A stretch of 9,358 nucleotides of DNA from Kiritimatiellia bacterium (GCA_017521065.1 JAFXEA010000426.1:1-9358), one strand, 5' to 3'. Counted from the stretch's first letter, positions 1 through 6,368 are shown. The notes: a model not told the origin generated them from the letters alone. Numbers and translations: made by a program.

Positions 1-47
1 GCGTCCTCGCTGCCCGCGATTTGCCGTTGCTCGGGCAACGAGGACGT
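1..47 (-). terminator. Long stem-loop downstream of thiN, possible terminator cut by the window edge
   Basis: Bases 2-9 (CGTCCTCG) are the reverse complement of 39-46, and 11-16 (TGCCCG) of 32-37, with one C/A mismatch between the two helices (10/38) and a loop of about 15 bases. This gives a 14-bp stem 31 bases after the thiN stop codon in the direction of transcription. It is well placed to end the glycosidase-thiN message. The T-tract expected of an intrinsic terminator would lie left of base 1, so it cannot be seen. It may instead be an intergenic repeat, or belong to a gene converging from outside. Confidence 0.4.
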
Positions 48-58
48 TGCCCCTCCCG

Positions 59-75
59 GGTTTTGCAAGTGTCTC
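59..75 (-). repeat. Copy A of the GAGACA(C/G)TTG(C/T)AAAACC motif, 3' of thiN
   Basis: On the minus strand this reads GAGACACTTGCAAAACC and begins two bases after the thiN stop codon. It matches 15 of 17 bases of the copy at 3963-3979, which sits downstream of the C26 hydrolase gene in the same orientation relative to transcription. Thirteen of its bases (59-71) also match exactly, in inverted orientation, the sequence at 3925-3937. Its role is unknown: it could be a 3' processing or termination signal, or a dispersed intergenic repeat. Confidence 0.45.
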
Positions 76-77
76 AA

Positions 78-740
78 TCATGTATGCGGACGAAAGATTA
101 TCGCAGGATGGTCCGTACTTACAGAAAACCGAGGCGACACAATACGATTGAGAGTCCCTCGCCACAATGTGTCGAAGCGAACCGCGTCCAACGGCCACTT
201 AAGACCTTCCGATGCCATTATCGTGTCGGGATGCGTCGCAAAAACACTGATTGGACACCCGACATTTAAATCGCCGTCCCATTCCCGCCCTGGCGGCATA
301 AGGGGTTCGAATGTTCCGAAGTCTGTTACGATCTGAACGCCGGGATTGGATTCGGCAAAATCAACAAGATGAAAGATGTTACCTATGGCATGATCTTCGC
401 GCTTGCCCGTAGCACCCAAAATAACGATCCGACCGGCGGTTCCAGAACGCATAACGTACCTGAACGCCTTGCATAGATCATTCGTATCCTGTTCCGCATC
501 CGCGAAAACAGGAACGCAAAGACGCTCAAGCTCCGCCAAATCGTCCGAAGAGAGCGAATCACCATCCCCTACGACCGCATCAGGGATTCGCCCCTTCTTC
601 ACAGCCGTGCGCCATGCGCCGTCACATGCCACAACCGTTTTGGCGTAGCGGAGAAACGACAAAGGCACTTCATGCGACGGCGCTTCACCGTCTGCAAGAA
701 TCACAGTCACCGAAGACCCTTCTACAGATATCATACTCAT
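78..740 (-). CDS. thiN: Thiamine pyrophosphokinase (thiamine diphosphokinase)
   Basis: Transfers pyrophosphate from ATP to thiamine to make thiamine pyrophosphate, the cofactor of transketolase, pyruvate dehydrogenase and related enzymes; cytoplasmic. The 220-residue length is normal for the bacterial family. Visible family motifs in order are ACDGA (38-42), VVGDGDSLS (57-64), DTNDLCKA (85-92) and GATGKREDHAIGN (109-121), which together form the ATP/Mg-binding N-terminal domain. The C-terminal beta-rich thiamine-binding domain shows SEGLKWPL (177-184) and a GTLNRIVSPRF stretch near 195-205. The ATG at 740 overlaps the TGA of the upstream glycosidase (ATGA), so the two are probably translationally coupled. 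A second in-frame ATG at 734 sits six bases behind a GAGAAG sequence and could be the real start, shortening the protein by two residues. Family assignment is secure; only the start is in doubt. Confidence 0.93.
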   Translation of the reverse strand: MSMISVEGSSVTVILADGEAPSHEVPLSFLRYAKTVVACDGAWRTAVKKGRIPDAVVGDGDSLSSDDLAELERLCVPVFADAEQDTNDLCKAFRYVMRSGTAGRIVILGATGKREDHAIGNIFHLVDFAESNPGVQIVTDFGTFEPLMPPGREWDGDLNVGCPISVFATHPDTIMASEGLKWPLDAVRFDTLWRGTLNRIVSPRFSVSTDHPAIIFRPHT

Positions 741-3700
741 CTTCTCAATGTAACCGGACCGATGAGACCCGCCGGTTTTGGAGGGGTGTTCTTCGGTGGC
801 GCCGATATTGTCCAGGTTTTGCGCTCATTCTCTGGGAGCCCGGCATCGTACGCAAGCCTGTTGAACCATGTGGAGGTCACATCAATACGCAATTCGTTTT
901 TGCCATCCGTGACATAATCACCGATTCCGCAGCGATACGGCGGCGCCCACATGGTACGCACCTTCCGTCCGTTAACGAACACATCCGCCACGAACTCCAC
1001 CTCGCCAAGGTCCAGGACCACAACCTCTCCCTTTATGCCGGTAAAACTGGTTCTGTATGTCGCAGTACCCGAGAAATGGCGTCCTTCCTTGCCGATTGGG
1101 AGATCCGTCCATGAAACGAGCCTGTCGAGATCGATTGATTCCGGAGCGCCCCACCCTTCCGGAAATGAAAGAGTCCATCTGCGAAGGTTACGCAGGTCGT
1201 TGAAATCGTCTTCAGTCGGCAACTTTCCGTTTTCCTCAACGCCACCCGCCTTTGAAAGACCACGGGAGAACACCACAAACATATCCTCCGCAGGAGCGAG
1301 ATCCAGCATGAGCGTCGTGAAACCGCCGCCGGAACGGACGACCGTCGGCTTGCGGATATCACCCGTGACAGGATCCCATACGGACACGTCACCTTCCATG
1401 CGGAACGTGACCTCACCCTTGTATGCATCCATTCCGTTCGCCGAAACAAAATACCACTCCGCATCCTTGCCACGACGATGCAACCATTCTATCCTCTGCT
1501 CGTTCCTGCGCCAGTCCGTTATCGCCCTTCCTTTAAGATCCGGTCCGCACACGACATCCGGCGGCAGCCCCTCAACCGTTTTCAGAATATCCTTTTCCAT
1601 CGTTGTTCGCCGCCCATAGACAACCCGACCGCCAGACTTGGCAAACTCCTGCAGCCTTGCCTTCACTTCCGGTGTCCTATATGATGGCGGCACCCACAGC
1701 ACCTTCCAGGAGGTGCCGTCAGGCGCGATGAAAAGGCCATCCTTGACGGATATGCGTGACAAAAGCGCATCACGGTTGATGTAGTCATACTTGTAGCCGT
1801 GCGGGAACGGACTGCGTTCGTTCGGTTTGTGGTCAACATCTTCTCCCAAAAACCAGAGGATGTCATTTGCCGGCTTCCCTGCCTCAAGCATGTTGCAGCA
1901 TCTTGCAGCCCAAGCCGTGAATTCCGGCATATGCTTCCACCAGGCCTGACCGCGTATGAACGGAGTGCCTATGCGTGTTCCGAAGCTTGTTCCGGGAAGC
2001 TTCCACCCGACATGCGGATTGTGCGTGTACGTATGGAAAACAAGGTGCGTCACGCCACGCGCAAACGCATGGTTCGCGCAAGCTTTGAGGCGATTGAGAT
2101 CCTCCGCCCACGAAAGCCTGGTTGTGGTAAACGCCTCTGCCGACACACGTGACTTCCCGTAAATGTGTGCCGATGACGCACATGGAATGATCGGCTTGAA
2201 GTCGTCCTGACCAACGCTCTCTTCAGCACGGGGGAACCAGAACTCCGTCATCGGCGTGTCGCAATGCTTCCAGAATGAAAGGATGTCACCCGGCAGCACA
2301 TCTCCAAATGCCGCCTCATATTGGGCAACCATGCCGTTCTCGCGGGCTATTTCCGCCATCCGCGCATAGTAGTTCTTCTCGATAAGCTCACCTAACGTCT
2401 GCCGCCAGTCACGGAGGAACGAGTCGGTCTTCTCTGGCGAATCGATAATCCAACCGAATACGGAAGGAAGATTCTTTCTGAGTCCGTAACCGCGAGCCGA
2501 TCGGAAATCACGTTCCAGATGCTCCGTCCACGTCTGCCGGCGGCACTCCCAGCTGTCGACGATGAATCCCTTCAGCTTGCCGCCAGCAAGAGGTCCCTTC
2601 GTGAGCCGTCCGATATAGGCGGCGAAATGCGTATCGATTCCGCGCGGATCCATCTTGTTGCATTCCCACCCCGTAGCTTCAGGCGGCGCAGGGGCGTTCT
2701 TCGTGCCGTTGTTCACGTGACCTATGCGAAGAATCGTCCAGTCCCCTTCAGGCGGAGTCCAGTTCAGCCTGCCGTCCACGAATTTATCCGTAAGATCGAG
2801 AATCTTATCACCGTCAATGCATTTCGCTTCAGGACAGGAGCGGCATAGCGTTTCACACGAACGTATTTCCCGCAGCACCCATCCGGCCTTCCCTTCCCAG
2901 TTATGGTTGCGAAGCCACGTATGAAAACGCACGTACGGAACATTCAACGGATGGCTGCAATATATATCGACATCCCACGTATCGGTTGGTTCAACCCTGT
3001 CATCGCCGTCCATTCTGGACACGGTAAACGGCACATTGTCCTGCCAGCATCCGTTCGGAATCGGAGATTGCACTATGGTCTTCAGACGTTTTCCGCCTTC
3101 ATAAACCGCACTAATGTGCACAGTAGCGCATATGTCATACGCCCATGCCTTGTTGAGAATGTGCGAATTGGGTATTTCCACGGAATTGACCGTAACCGGA
3201 TGCGGGAAACGATATCTGCGGCGCACGAATTCCCCGGATTTCACACGCTCTTGAACCATTTCAGGCTCCGGCATGGACATCTCATCTCCTTCCGGCGTCG
3301 AGAAAGCCATGACAAACAAATCACGATAGTCACGATCTTCATCTGAAATCTTCACCTCGGGAAGAGGAAACCGCGGAATCGGCAGTTCCATGTTCACCGA
3401 TGCGCCACCCTTGATGTCGGTACGCGAATATGTGAGATTGCGCATCGCGTTCGACGGCGCAATCCAAGGGCCGCCGCTCATCGACCAACCCGGACAGTTC
3501 TGCATCTTGAAAGTCAAGCCGCGTCTCTCGCAGCCATCGGCGACAAAACGAATAAGATCATCCCAGTCTTCGCTCAAGCACGGAATCTGCTTCTTGACGT
3601 TCGGCCATTCGCCATGGTCGGAACGACCGTGGAAAAGATGTATTCCGGATATTCCGGCATTTGCGATTGCGTCAAGATCGGCATCCATTCCCTCTTTTGA

Positions 3701-3838
3701 CACATTGCCGCCGATAAGATGGAACCATGTTTCAGGATGACAGGAACGGCTAGGATTTCTGAACGAATCCGCATCCACCGCACTCGCCGACAAGAACGGC
3801 AGAAAAAAAGACAGCAAATAGACCGATAATGTTTTCAT
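737..3838 (-). CDS. Secreted GH106-like alpha-L-rhamnosidase family glycoside hydrolase
   Basis: Probably removes terminal alpha-L-rhamnose from plant or bacterial polysaccharides outside the cytoplasm. The 1033 residues are within the usual range for GH106. Residues 1-20 form a signal peptide with an A-S-A cleavage site. Family-typical blocks are FHLIGGNVSKEGMDADL (39-55), MQNCPGWSMSGGPW (112-125), a HVNNGTKNAPAPPEATGWE block (374-392), FIVDSWE (425-431), VSAEAFT (565-571), a HTYTHNPHVGW block (602-612) and GQAWWKHMPEF (630-640). E431 and E568 are my candidates for the two catalytic glutamates; they are 137 residues apart, similar to the pair I recall for characterised GH106. The C-terminus (about 920-1033) is a GH2-like jelly-roll domain ending in GLIGPVTLRR. 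Residues 328-340 hold an unusual cysteine cluster (C328, C332, C335, C340). No Shine-Dalgarno sequence precedes the ATG. Exact substrate is not determinable here; other enzymes in this superfamily act on other deoxy sugars or uronides. Confidence 0.87.
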   Translation of the reverse strand: MKTLSVYLLSFFLPFLSASAVDADSFRNPSRSCHPETWFHLIGGNVSKEGMDADLDAIANAGISGIHLFHGRSDHGEWPNVKKQIPCLSEDWDDLIRFVADGCERRGLTFKMQNCPGWSMSGGPWIAPSNAMRNLTYSRTDIKGGASVNMELPIPRFPLPEVKISDEDRDYRDLFVMAFSTPEGDEMSMPEPEMVQERVKSGEFVRRRYRFPHPVTVNSVEIPNSHILNKAWAYDICATVHISAVYEGGKRLKTIVQSPIPNGCWQDNVPFTVSRMDGDDRVEPTDTWDVDIYCSHPLNVPYVRFHTWLRNHNWEGKAGWVLREIRSCETLCRSCPEAKCIDGDKILDLTDKFVDGRLNWTPPEGDWTILRIGHVNNGTKNAPAPPEATGWECNKMDPRGIDTHFAAYIGRLTKGPLAGGKLKGFIVDSWECRRQTWTEHLERDFRSARGYGLRKNLPSVFGWIIDSPEKTDSFLRDWRQTLGELIEKNYYARMAEIARENGMVAQYEAAFGDVLPGDILSFWKHCDTPMTEFWFPRAEESVGQDDFKPIIPCASSAHIYGKSRVSAEAFTTTRLSWAEDLNRLKACANHAFARGVTHLVFHTYTHNPHVGWKLPGTSFGTRIGTPFIRGQAWWKHMPEFTAWAARCCNMLEAGKPANDILWFLGEDVDHKPNERSPFPHGYKYDYINRDALLSRISVKDGLFIAPDGTSWKVLWVPPSYRTPEVKARLQEFAKSGGRVVYGRRTTMEKDILKTVEGLPPDVVCGPDLKGRAITDWRRNEQRIEWLHRRGKDAEWYFVSANGMDAYKGEVTFRMEGDVSVWDPVTGDIRKPTVVRSGGGFTTLMLDLAPAEDMFVVFSRGLSKAGGVEENGKLPTEDDFNDLRNLRRWTLSFPEGWGAPESIDLDRLVSWTDLPIGKEGRHFSGTATYRTSFTGIKGEVVVLDLGEVEFVADVFVNGRKVRTMWAPPYRCGIGDYVTDGKNELRIDVTSTWFNRLAYDAGLPENERKTWTISAPPKNTPPKPAGLIGPVTLRR

Positions 3839-3845
3839 GTGGCAT

Positions 3846-3851
3846 ATTGTA
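3846..3851 (-). promoter_or_regulatory. Possible -10 element (TACAAT) of the glycosidase gene
   Basis: The minus strand reads TACAAT seven bases before the glycosidase ATG, five of six matches to TATAAT. No convincing -35 box lies 16-18 bases upstream (TGTGAT at 17). If it is used, transcription would start at or almost at the ATG, giving a leaderless message, which would agree with the absence of a ribosome binding site. This is weak evidence in an A+T-rich stretch, where such hexamers arise by chance. Confidence 0.25.
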
Positions 3852-3857
3852 TCAAAA

Positions 3858-3872
3858 TGATTTCACAAATCA
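3858..3872. promoter_or_regulatory. Operator-like palindrome upstream of the glycosidase
   Basis: TGATTT-CAC-AAATCA is a perfect dyad with 6-base arms and a 3-base spacer. It lies 19 bases upstream of the glycosidase start codon and just behind the possible -10 hexamer, where a repressor would block RNA polymerase. The size and position fit a transcription-factor site for substrate-dependent control of a polysaccharide-degrading gene. No regulator gene is present in the window, so the cognate factor is unknown, and chance occurrence in A+T-rich DNA is possible. Confidence 0.35.
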
Positions 3873-3924
3873 CATAAATACAAGTATCCCTTAATTTCCA
3901 CACCTCTTCTGGATCAATATCAGG

Positions 3925-3975
3925 CACTTGCAAAACCTCCATCTTGGGAGCTAGATATAAGAGGTTTTACAACTG
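3925..3975 (-). repeat. Long imperfect inverted repeat between the C26 gene and the glycosidase
   Basis: The left arm CACTTGCAAAACCTC (3925-3939) pairs with the right arm GAGGTTTTACAACTG (3961-3975) at 13 of 15 positions (mismatches 3927/3973 and 3931/3969), around a 21-base centre. The centre contains a short competing CTCC/GGAG pairing (3937-3940 with 3947-3950). In RNA from the C26 operon this would fold 37 bases after the stop codon, and the 3' arm contains GAGGTTTT, so it could act as a weak intrinsic terminator or 3'-end stabiliser. It shares its arm sequence with the motif after thiN. A transposon-derived palindromic repeat is an alternative. Confidence 0.5.
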
Positions 3976-3979
3976 TCTC
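3963..3979 (-). repeat. Copy B of the GAGACA(C/G)TTG(C/T)AAAACC motif, 3' of the C26 gene
   Basis: On the minus strand this reads GAGACAGTTGTAAAACC, differing at two of 17 positions from the copy after thiN (59-75). It begins 33 bases after the C26 stop codon and overlaps the right arm of the inverted repeat at 3925-3975. The equal orientation relative to transcription at both sites suggests a function in the 3' untranslated region rather than a random repeat, but two copies cannot prove this. Confidence 0.45.
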
Positions 3980-4012
3980 TCTCCATCATCCGGCCAACAC
4001 AATGTGCCACAT

Positions 4013-4783
4013 TTAGCGCTTAAATAGTGACGACATATTCCTGAAAAACTCTACGAGCGAAGCATCTTTCTCGTCGCAGAGCATCTTCTCGGGATGGAAC
4101 TGAACGCCAATCGCCGGATACGTATCGCACTCTATCGCCTCAATCACCCCATCCGGAGATTTCGCGACAATGCGGAAACCGGGCGCAAGATCTTTCACAG
4201 CCTGATGGTGGTATGAATTGACTAACGCATTAGTGACACCCGTCACACGCGCAAAGCGAGAATCCGGCTCAATCGAGATCCAGTGGTGCACGTTGCGGTG
4301 CTGCACATCCTTTACGGAGAACTCGCTCGGGAGATCCTGCCACAAGGTACCGCCGAATGCGATGTTCATCAACTGGCAGCCACGGCAGATTCCGATAACG
4401 GGAATATTCCTGCGGCGGGCGGCGGCAAGAAGACGGAAGTCGAATTCGTCGCGCGGCGCATTGACTTGGCCTAGTTTCGGACTCTTCGACGCTTTGTACC
4501 GCGCAGGATCGACATCCTCGCCGCCTGTTAGGATCAGGACGTCCAGCTTTGACACAAGGACATCAAACTGTTCATCACTCCCGAAACGGGGAATCACCAC
4601 CGGCACATGTCCACTTCGCGCAACCGCGTCCGCATAGCTGGCGTTCACCATCACCTTCGCGGACTTCTCCCCTGACGGAAAACTTTCGGATATCCCGACC
4701 ATCAACGGTCTTGCGGCAAACAGCGCCACCACAGGGAGCAGAGCCAACGCAAGAACTGCGATGCGCACATTTATTCTGGACAT
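4013..4783 (-). CDS. Peptidase C26 / gamma-glutamyl hydrolase-like class I amidotransferase, predicted exported
   Basis: Belongs to the family of gamma-glutamyl-GABA hydrolases (PuuD) and gamma-glutamyl hydrolases, which cleave gamma-glutamyl amide bonds with a Cys-His-Glu triad. With the start chosen here (256 residues) I see LTGGEDVDP (85-93), the nucleophile elbow GICRGCQ (131-137, C133), a PuuD-like NSYHHQAVK (189-197) and the triad end VQFHPE (H230, E232). Residues 1 to about 25 are a basic start followed by a hydrophobic stretch (VRIAVLALALLPVVALFAA), a likely signal peptide or anchor, which is unusual because PuuD-type enzymes are normally cytoplasmic. The ATG at 4783 has AGGA eight bases upstream; a GTG at 4789 overlapping the DedA stop (GTGA) would leave only two bases to that AGGA and is less likely. 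It closes the ABC ATPase-DedA operon. The natural substrate is unknown. Confidence 0.88.
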   Translation of the reverse strand: MSRINVRIAVLALALLPVVALFAARPLMVGISESFPSGEKSAKVMVNASYADAVARSGHVPVVIPRFGSDEQFDVLVSKLDVLILTGGEDVDPARYKASKSPKLGQVNAPRDEFDFRLLAAARRRNIPVIGICRGCQLMNIAFGGTLWQDLPSEFSVKDVQHRNVHHWISIEPDSRFARVTGVTNALVNSYHHQAVKDLAPGFRIVAKSPDGVIEAIECDTYPAIGVQFHPEKMLCDEKDASLVEFFRNMSSLFKR

Positions 4784-4785
4784 GA

Positions 4786-5451
4786 TCACTTTCCTTTCAT
4801 TACGAATTTAGATACGAGCACATGGACGACAACAAGCATTGCAACCGCAGTGAGCACCCAAATGAGATTGCCGTCAATGAACGCCTTGCCGCGGTGGACA
4901 AGCTCAGCATACGAGATGTCCCCGGCGGTACGTCCGAGCCAAAACCCGACAGCGGCAAGGATGGCGGTCCATATCCCGGCGCCCAGCCCTGTGAAGAACG
5001 TAAACGAACCAAGCGGCATCTTTGCGATCCCTGCGGGAATCGATATGAGCTGACGGATCGCCGGAAGAAGACGGCAGACGAAAGTGGCGAGGTTCCCGTA
5101 GCGGTTGAAAAGCTCCACGGCGCGGTCGAGCGCGGCAGGTTTCAGGAAGAACCATTTTCCGTGCCGTCTGAGGAACGGCTCACCCAGCCAAAGCGAGAGG
5201 AAATAGTTCACGTACGCCCCGGCGAGAGAACCGGCAAGCCCCACAAGGATGGATACGCAAAGATCAGGGTACGCGGCATGGAACGTAAGTTCCCCTCGCG
5301 CCGCCATGAATCCGGCGGGGATCATCACGATTTCGCTCGGAAACGGTATGAAAGAGCTTTCCACCGCCATGAAAAAGAATATGAGAGCGAATCCCCATAC
5401 AGGCGCATAGGCCGCTATCTGGTCAAGATGGGAGGCAAGCATGTCAAGCAT
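4786..5451 (-). CDS. DedA-family (SNARE-associated/VTT domain) inner-membrane protein
   Basis: A polytopic inner-membrane protein of the DedA family, whose members are tied to undecaprenyl-phosphate or phospholipid translocation, membrane potential and envelope stress. The 221-residue length is typical. Hydrophobic segments lie near 18-32, 64-84, 150-172 and 196-215. Family hallmarks are ESSFIPFPSE (31-40) followed by IPAGFMAARG (44-53), and the arginine-containing FVCRLLPAIRQLISIPAG (124-141; R127, R133). The open frame extends upstream to 5622, but those 57 residues overlap the ABC gene and look like shadow sequence. The ATG at 5451 has a strong AAAGGAG nine bases upstream, so I start there. 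It begins four bases after the ABC ATPase stop and is followed directly by the C26 gene, implying one message. Family is certain; the transported lipid is not. Confidence 0.92.
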   Translation of the reverse strand: MLDMLASHLDQIAAYAPVWGFALIFFFMAVESSFIPFPSEIVMIPAGFMAARGELTFHAAYPDLCVSILVGLAGSLAGAYVNYFLSLWLGEPFLRRHGKWFFLKPAALDRAVELFNRYGNLATFVCRLLPAIRQLISIPAGIAKMPLGSFTFFTGLGAGIWTAILAAVGFWLGRTAGDISYAELVHRGKAFIDGNLIWVLTAVAMLVVVHVLVSKFVMKGK

Positions 5452-5455
5452 CGTT

Positions 5456-6307
5456 TCATTCTCCTTTATGGCATTTGAATCTGACTGCGCAGCATACCCT
5501 CTCTGGTGGCGGTTCAGATGAACATTTCCCTGTCGCGAAAGGACAGCGCGGATGGAATGCACAGCCGGACGGCCAATCGTCCGGCGGCGGCACCGTGCCA
5601 GGGATGTCGGCAAGCGGCGCATCCATCGGCGCGTCGAGCGCAGGCACCGCCTTCAGAAGCCCCTGCGTGTACGGATGGCGTGGATTTGCGAGTACCTCCT
5701 CCACCGGCCCCGACTCCACAATCTCTCCGGCGTACATAACGTTGACCATGTCCATACGCCCCGCGACAAGCCCAAGATTGTGCGTAATGAGCAGAACCGC
5801 CATGCCCGTCTCGGCGGCAAGCGAATCGATAAGCTCCAGCACCTCGCGCTGAGTCGTGACGTCCAGCGCCGTCGTCGGCTCATCCGCGACAAGAAGATCA
5901 GGCTTCGCCGCCAACGCCATTGCGATCATGGCGCGCTGGCATTGTCCACCCGAAAGACGGCAGGGATACGAAGAATATACGCGCTCAGGGTCTTCAAGAC
6001 CCGTCCGGCGCAGCAGTTCGACAATCTCCTCGCGCGTTATCCCTTTCGCCGACTCGTGTATCTGCGCACCGATCTTCATCACCGGATTCAGCGACTCCAT
6101 CGGATTCTGGAACACATACGCAAGCCTGACCTCCGGATGGTCCTTCCAGAGCGAAAGAGCGGTAAGGGACTTTCCGCATCCCGATTCTCCCACAAGCGCG
6201 ACGCGCCCATGTTTCGGAACCGTAAAGCTCACGTTGCGCACAGGTACGGCATCACCGAACGATATGCGCAACCCCTCAACCTTCAAAAGCGTTTCGCTGT
6301 CAGTCAT
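5456..6307 (-). CDS. OppD/DppD-type ABC transporter ATP-binding protein, compact form
   Basis: ATPase of the peptide/nickel (Opp/Dpp) importer class. Visible motifs in 283 residues are Walker A GESGCGKS (40-47), Q-loop FQNPMESLNP (66-75), signature LSGGQ (118-122), Walker B LLVADE with D-loop (138-149) and the switch histidine in ITHN (H176). The C-terminus carries the oligopeptide-transporter extension with HPYTQGLLKAVP (211-222) and cysteines 249, 255, 262, 272 and 273, a pattern that binds an iron-sulfur cluster in some OppD proteins. It is about 40-50 residues shorter than usual. Most of the loss is between Walker A and the Q-loop, where 18 residues stand in place of about 46 in E. coli OppD (recalled sequence). 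No permease, binding protein or partner ATPase is in the window, although all catalytic motifs are intact. The Shine-Dalgarno sequence is weak (AAGA). It heads an operon with dedA and the C26 gene. Confidence 0.9.
   Translation of the reverse strand: MTDSETLLKVEGLRISFGDAVPVRNVSFTVPKHGRVALVGESGCGKSLTALSLWKDHPEVRLAYVFQNPMESLNPVMKIGAQIHESAKGITREEIVELLRRTGLEDPERVYSSYPCRLSGGQCQRAMIAMALAAKPDLLVADEPTTALDVTTQREVLELIDSLAAETGMAVLLITHNLGLVAGRMDMVNVMYAGEIVESGPVEEVLANPRHPYTQGLLKAVPALDAPMDAPLADIPGTVPPPDDWPSGCAFHPRCPFATGKCSSEPPPERVCCAVRFKCHKGE
5461..5467 (-). promoter_or_regulatory. Strong ribosome binding site deciding the DedA start
   Basis: The minus strand reads AAAGGAG, nine bases before the ATG at 5451. 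It lies within the last codons of the ABC ATPase gene. This supports the short 221-residue DedA product over the long open frame starting at 5622. Confidence 0.75.
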
Positions 6308-6341
6308 CTGTTCTTGTCTACATTCCGCATTGACCGGAAAA

Positions 6342-6368
6342 GTTATAGAACTTCAGGGAAACTGTCAA
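6342..6368 (-). promoter_or_regulatory. Sigma-70-like promoter for the ABC ATPase-DedA-C26 operon
   Basis: On the minus strand a perfect -35 box TTGACA (6368-6363) is followed after 15 bases by TATAAC (6347-6342), five of six matches to the -10 consensus. The spacing is two bases short of ideal. Transcription would begin near 6335, leaving a leader of about 28 bases before the ATPase ATG at 6307. The -35 box overlaps the descending arm of the hairpin at 6360-6410. Confidence 0.45.

Noticed and set aside
951..1619. A 222-codon plus-strand frame inside the glycosidase
   Set aside because: It lies antisense to conserved C-terminal domains of the glycosidase and its sequence resembles no protein family I know.
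4001..4013. Perfect 13-base dyad AATGTG-C-CACATT at the C26 stop codon
   Set aside because: The one-base spacer prevents a stable hairpin with full arms, and it abuts the stop codon rather than a promoter. It may be chance, so I did not list it as an operator or terminator.
4822..5478. A 218-codon plus-strand frame opposite dedA
   Set aside because: It is fully antisense to the DedA gene, has a strongly charged composition without family features, and lacks a credible ribosome site.
5452..5622. A 57-residue N-terminal extension of DedA
   Set aside because: It overlaps the coding sequence of the ABC ATPase C-terminus, is Arg-rich and not membrane-like, and the ATG at 5451 has a strong AAAGGAG at the right distance.
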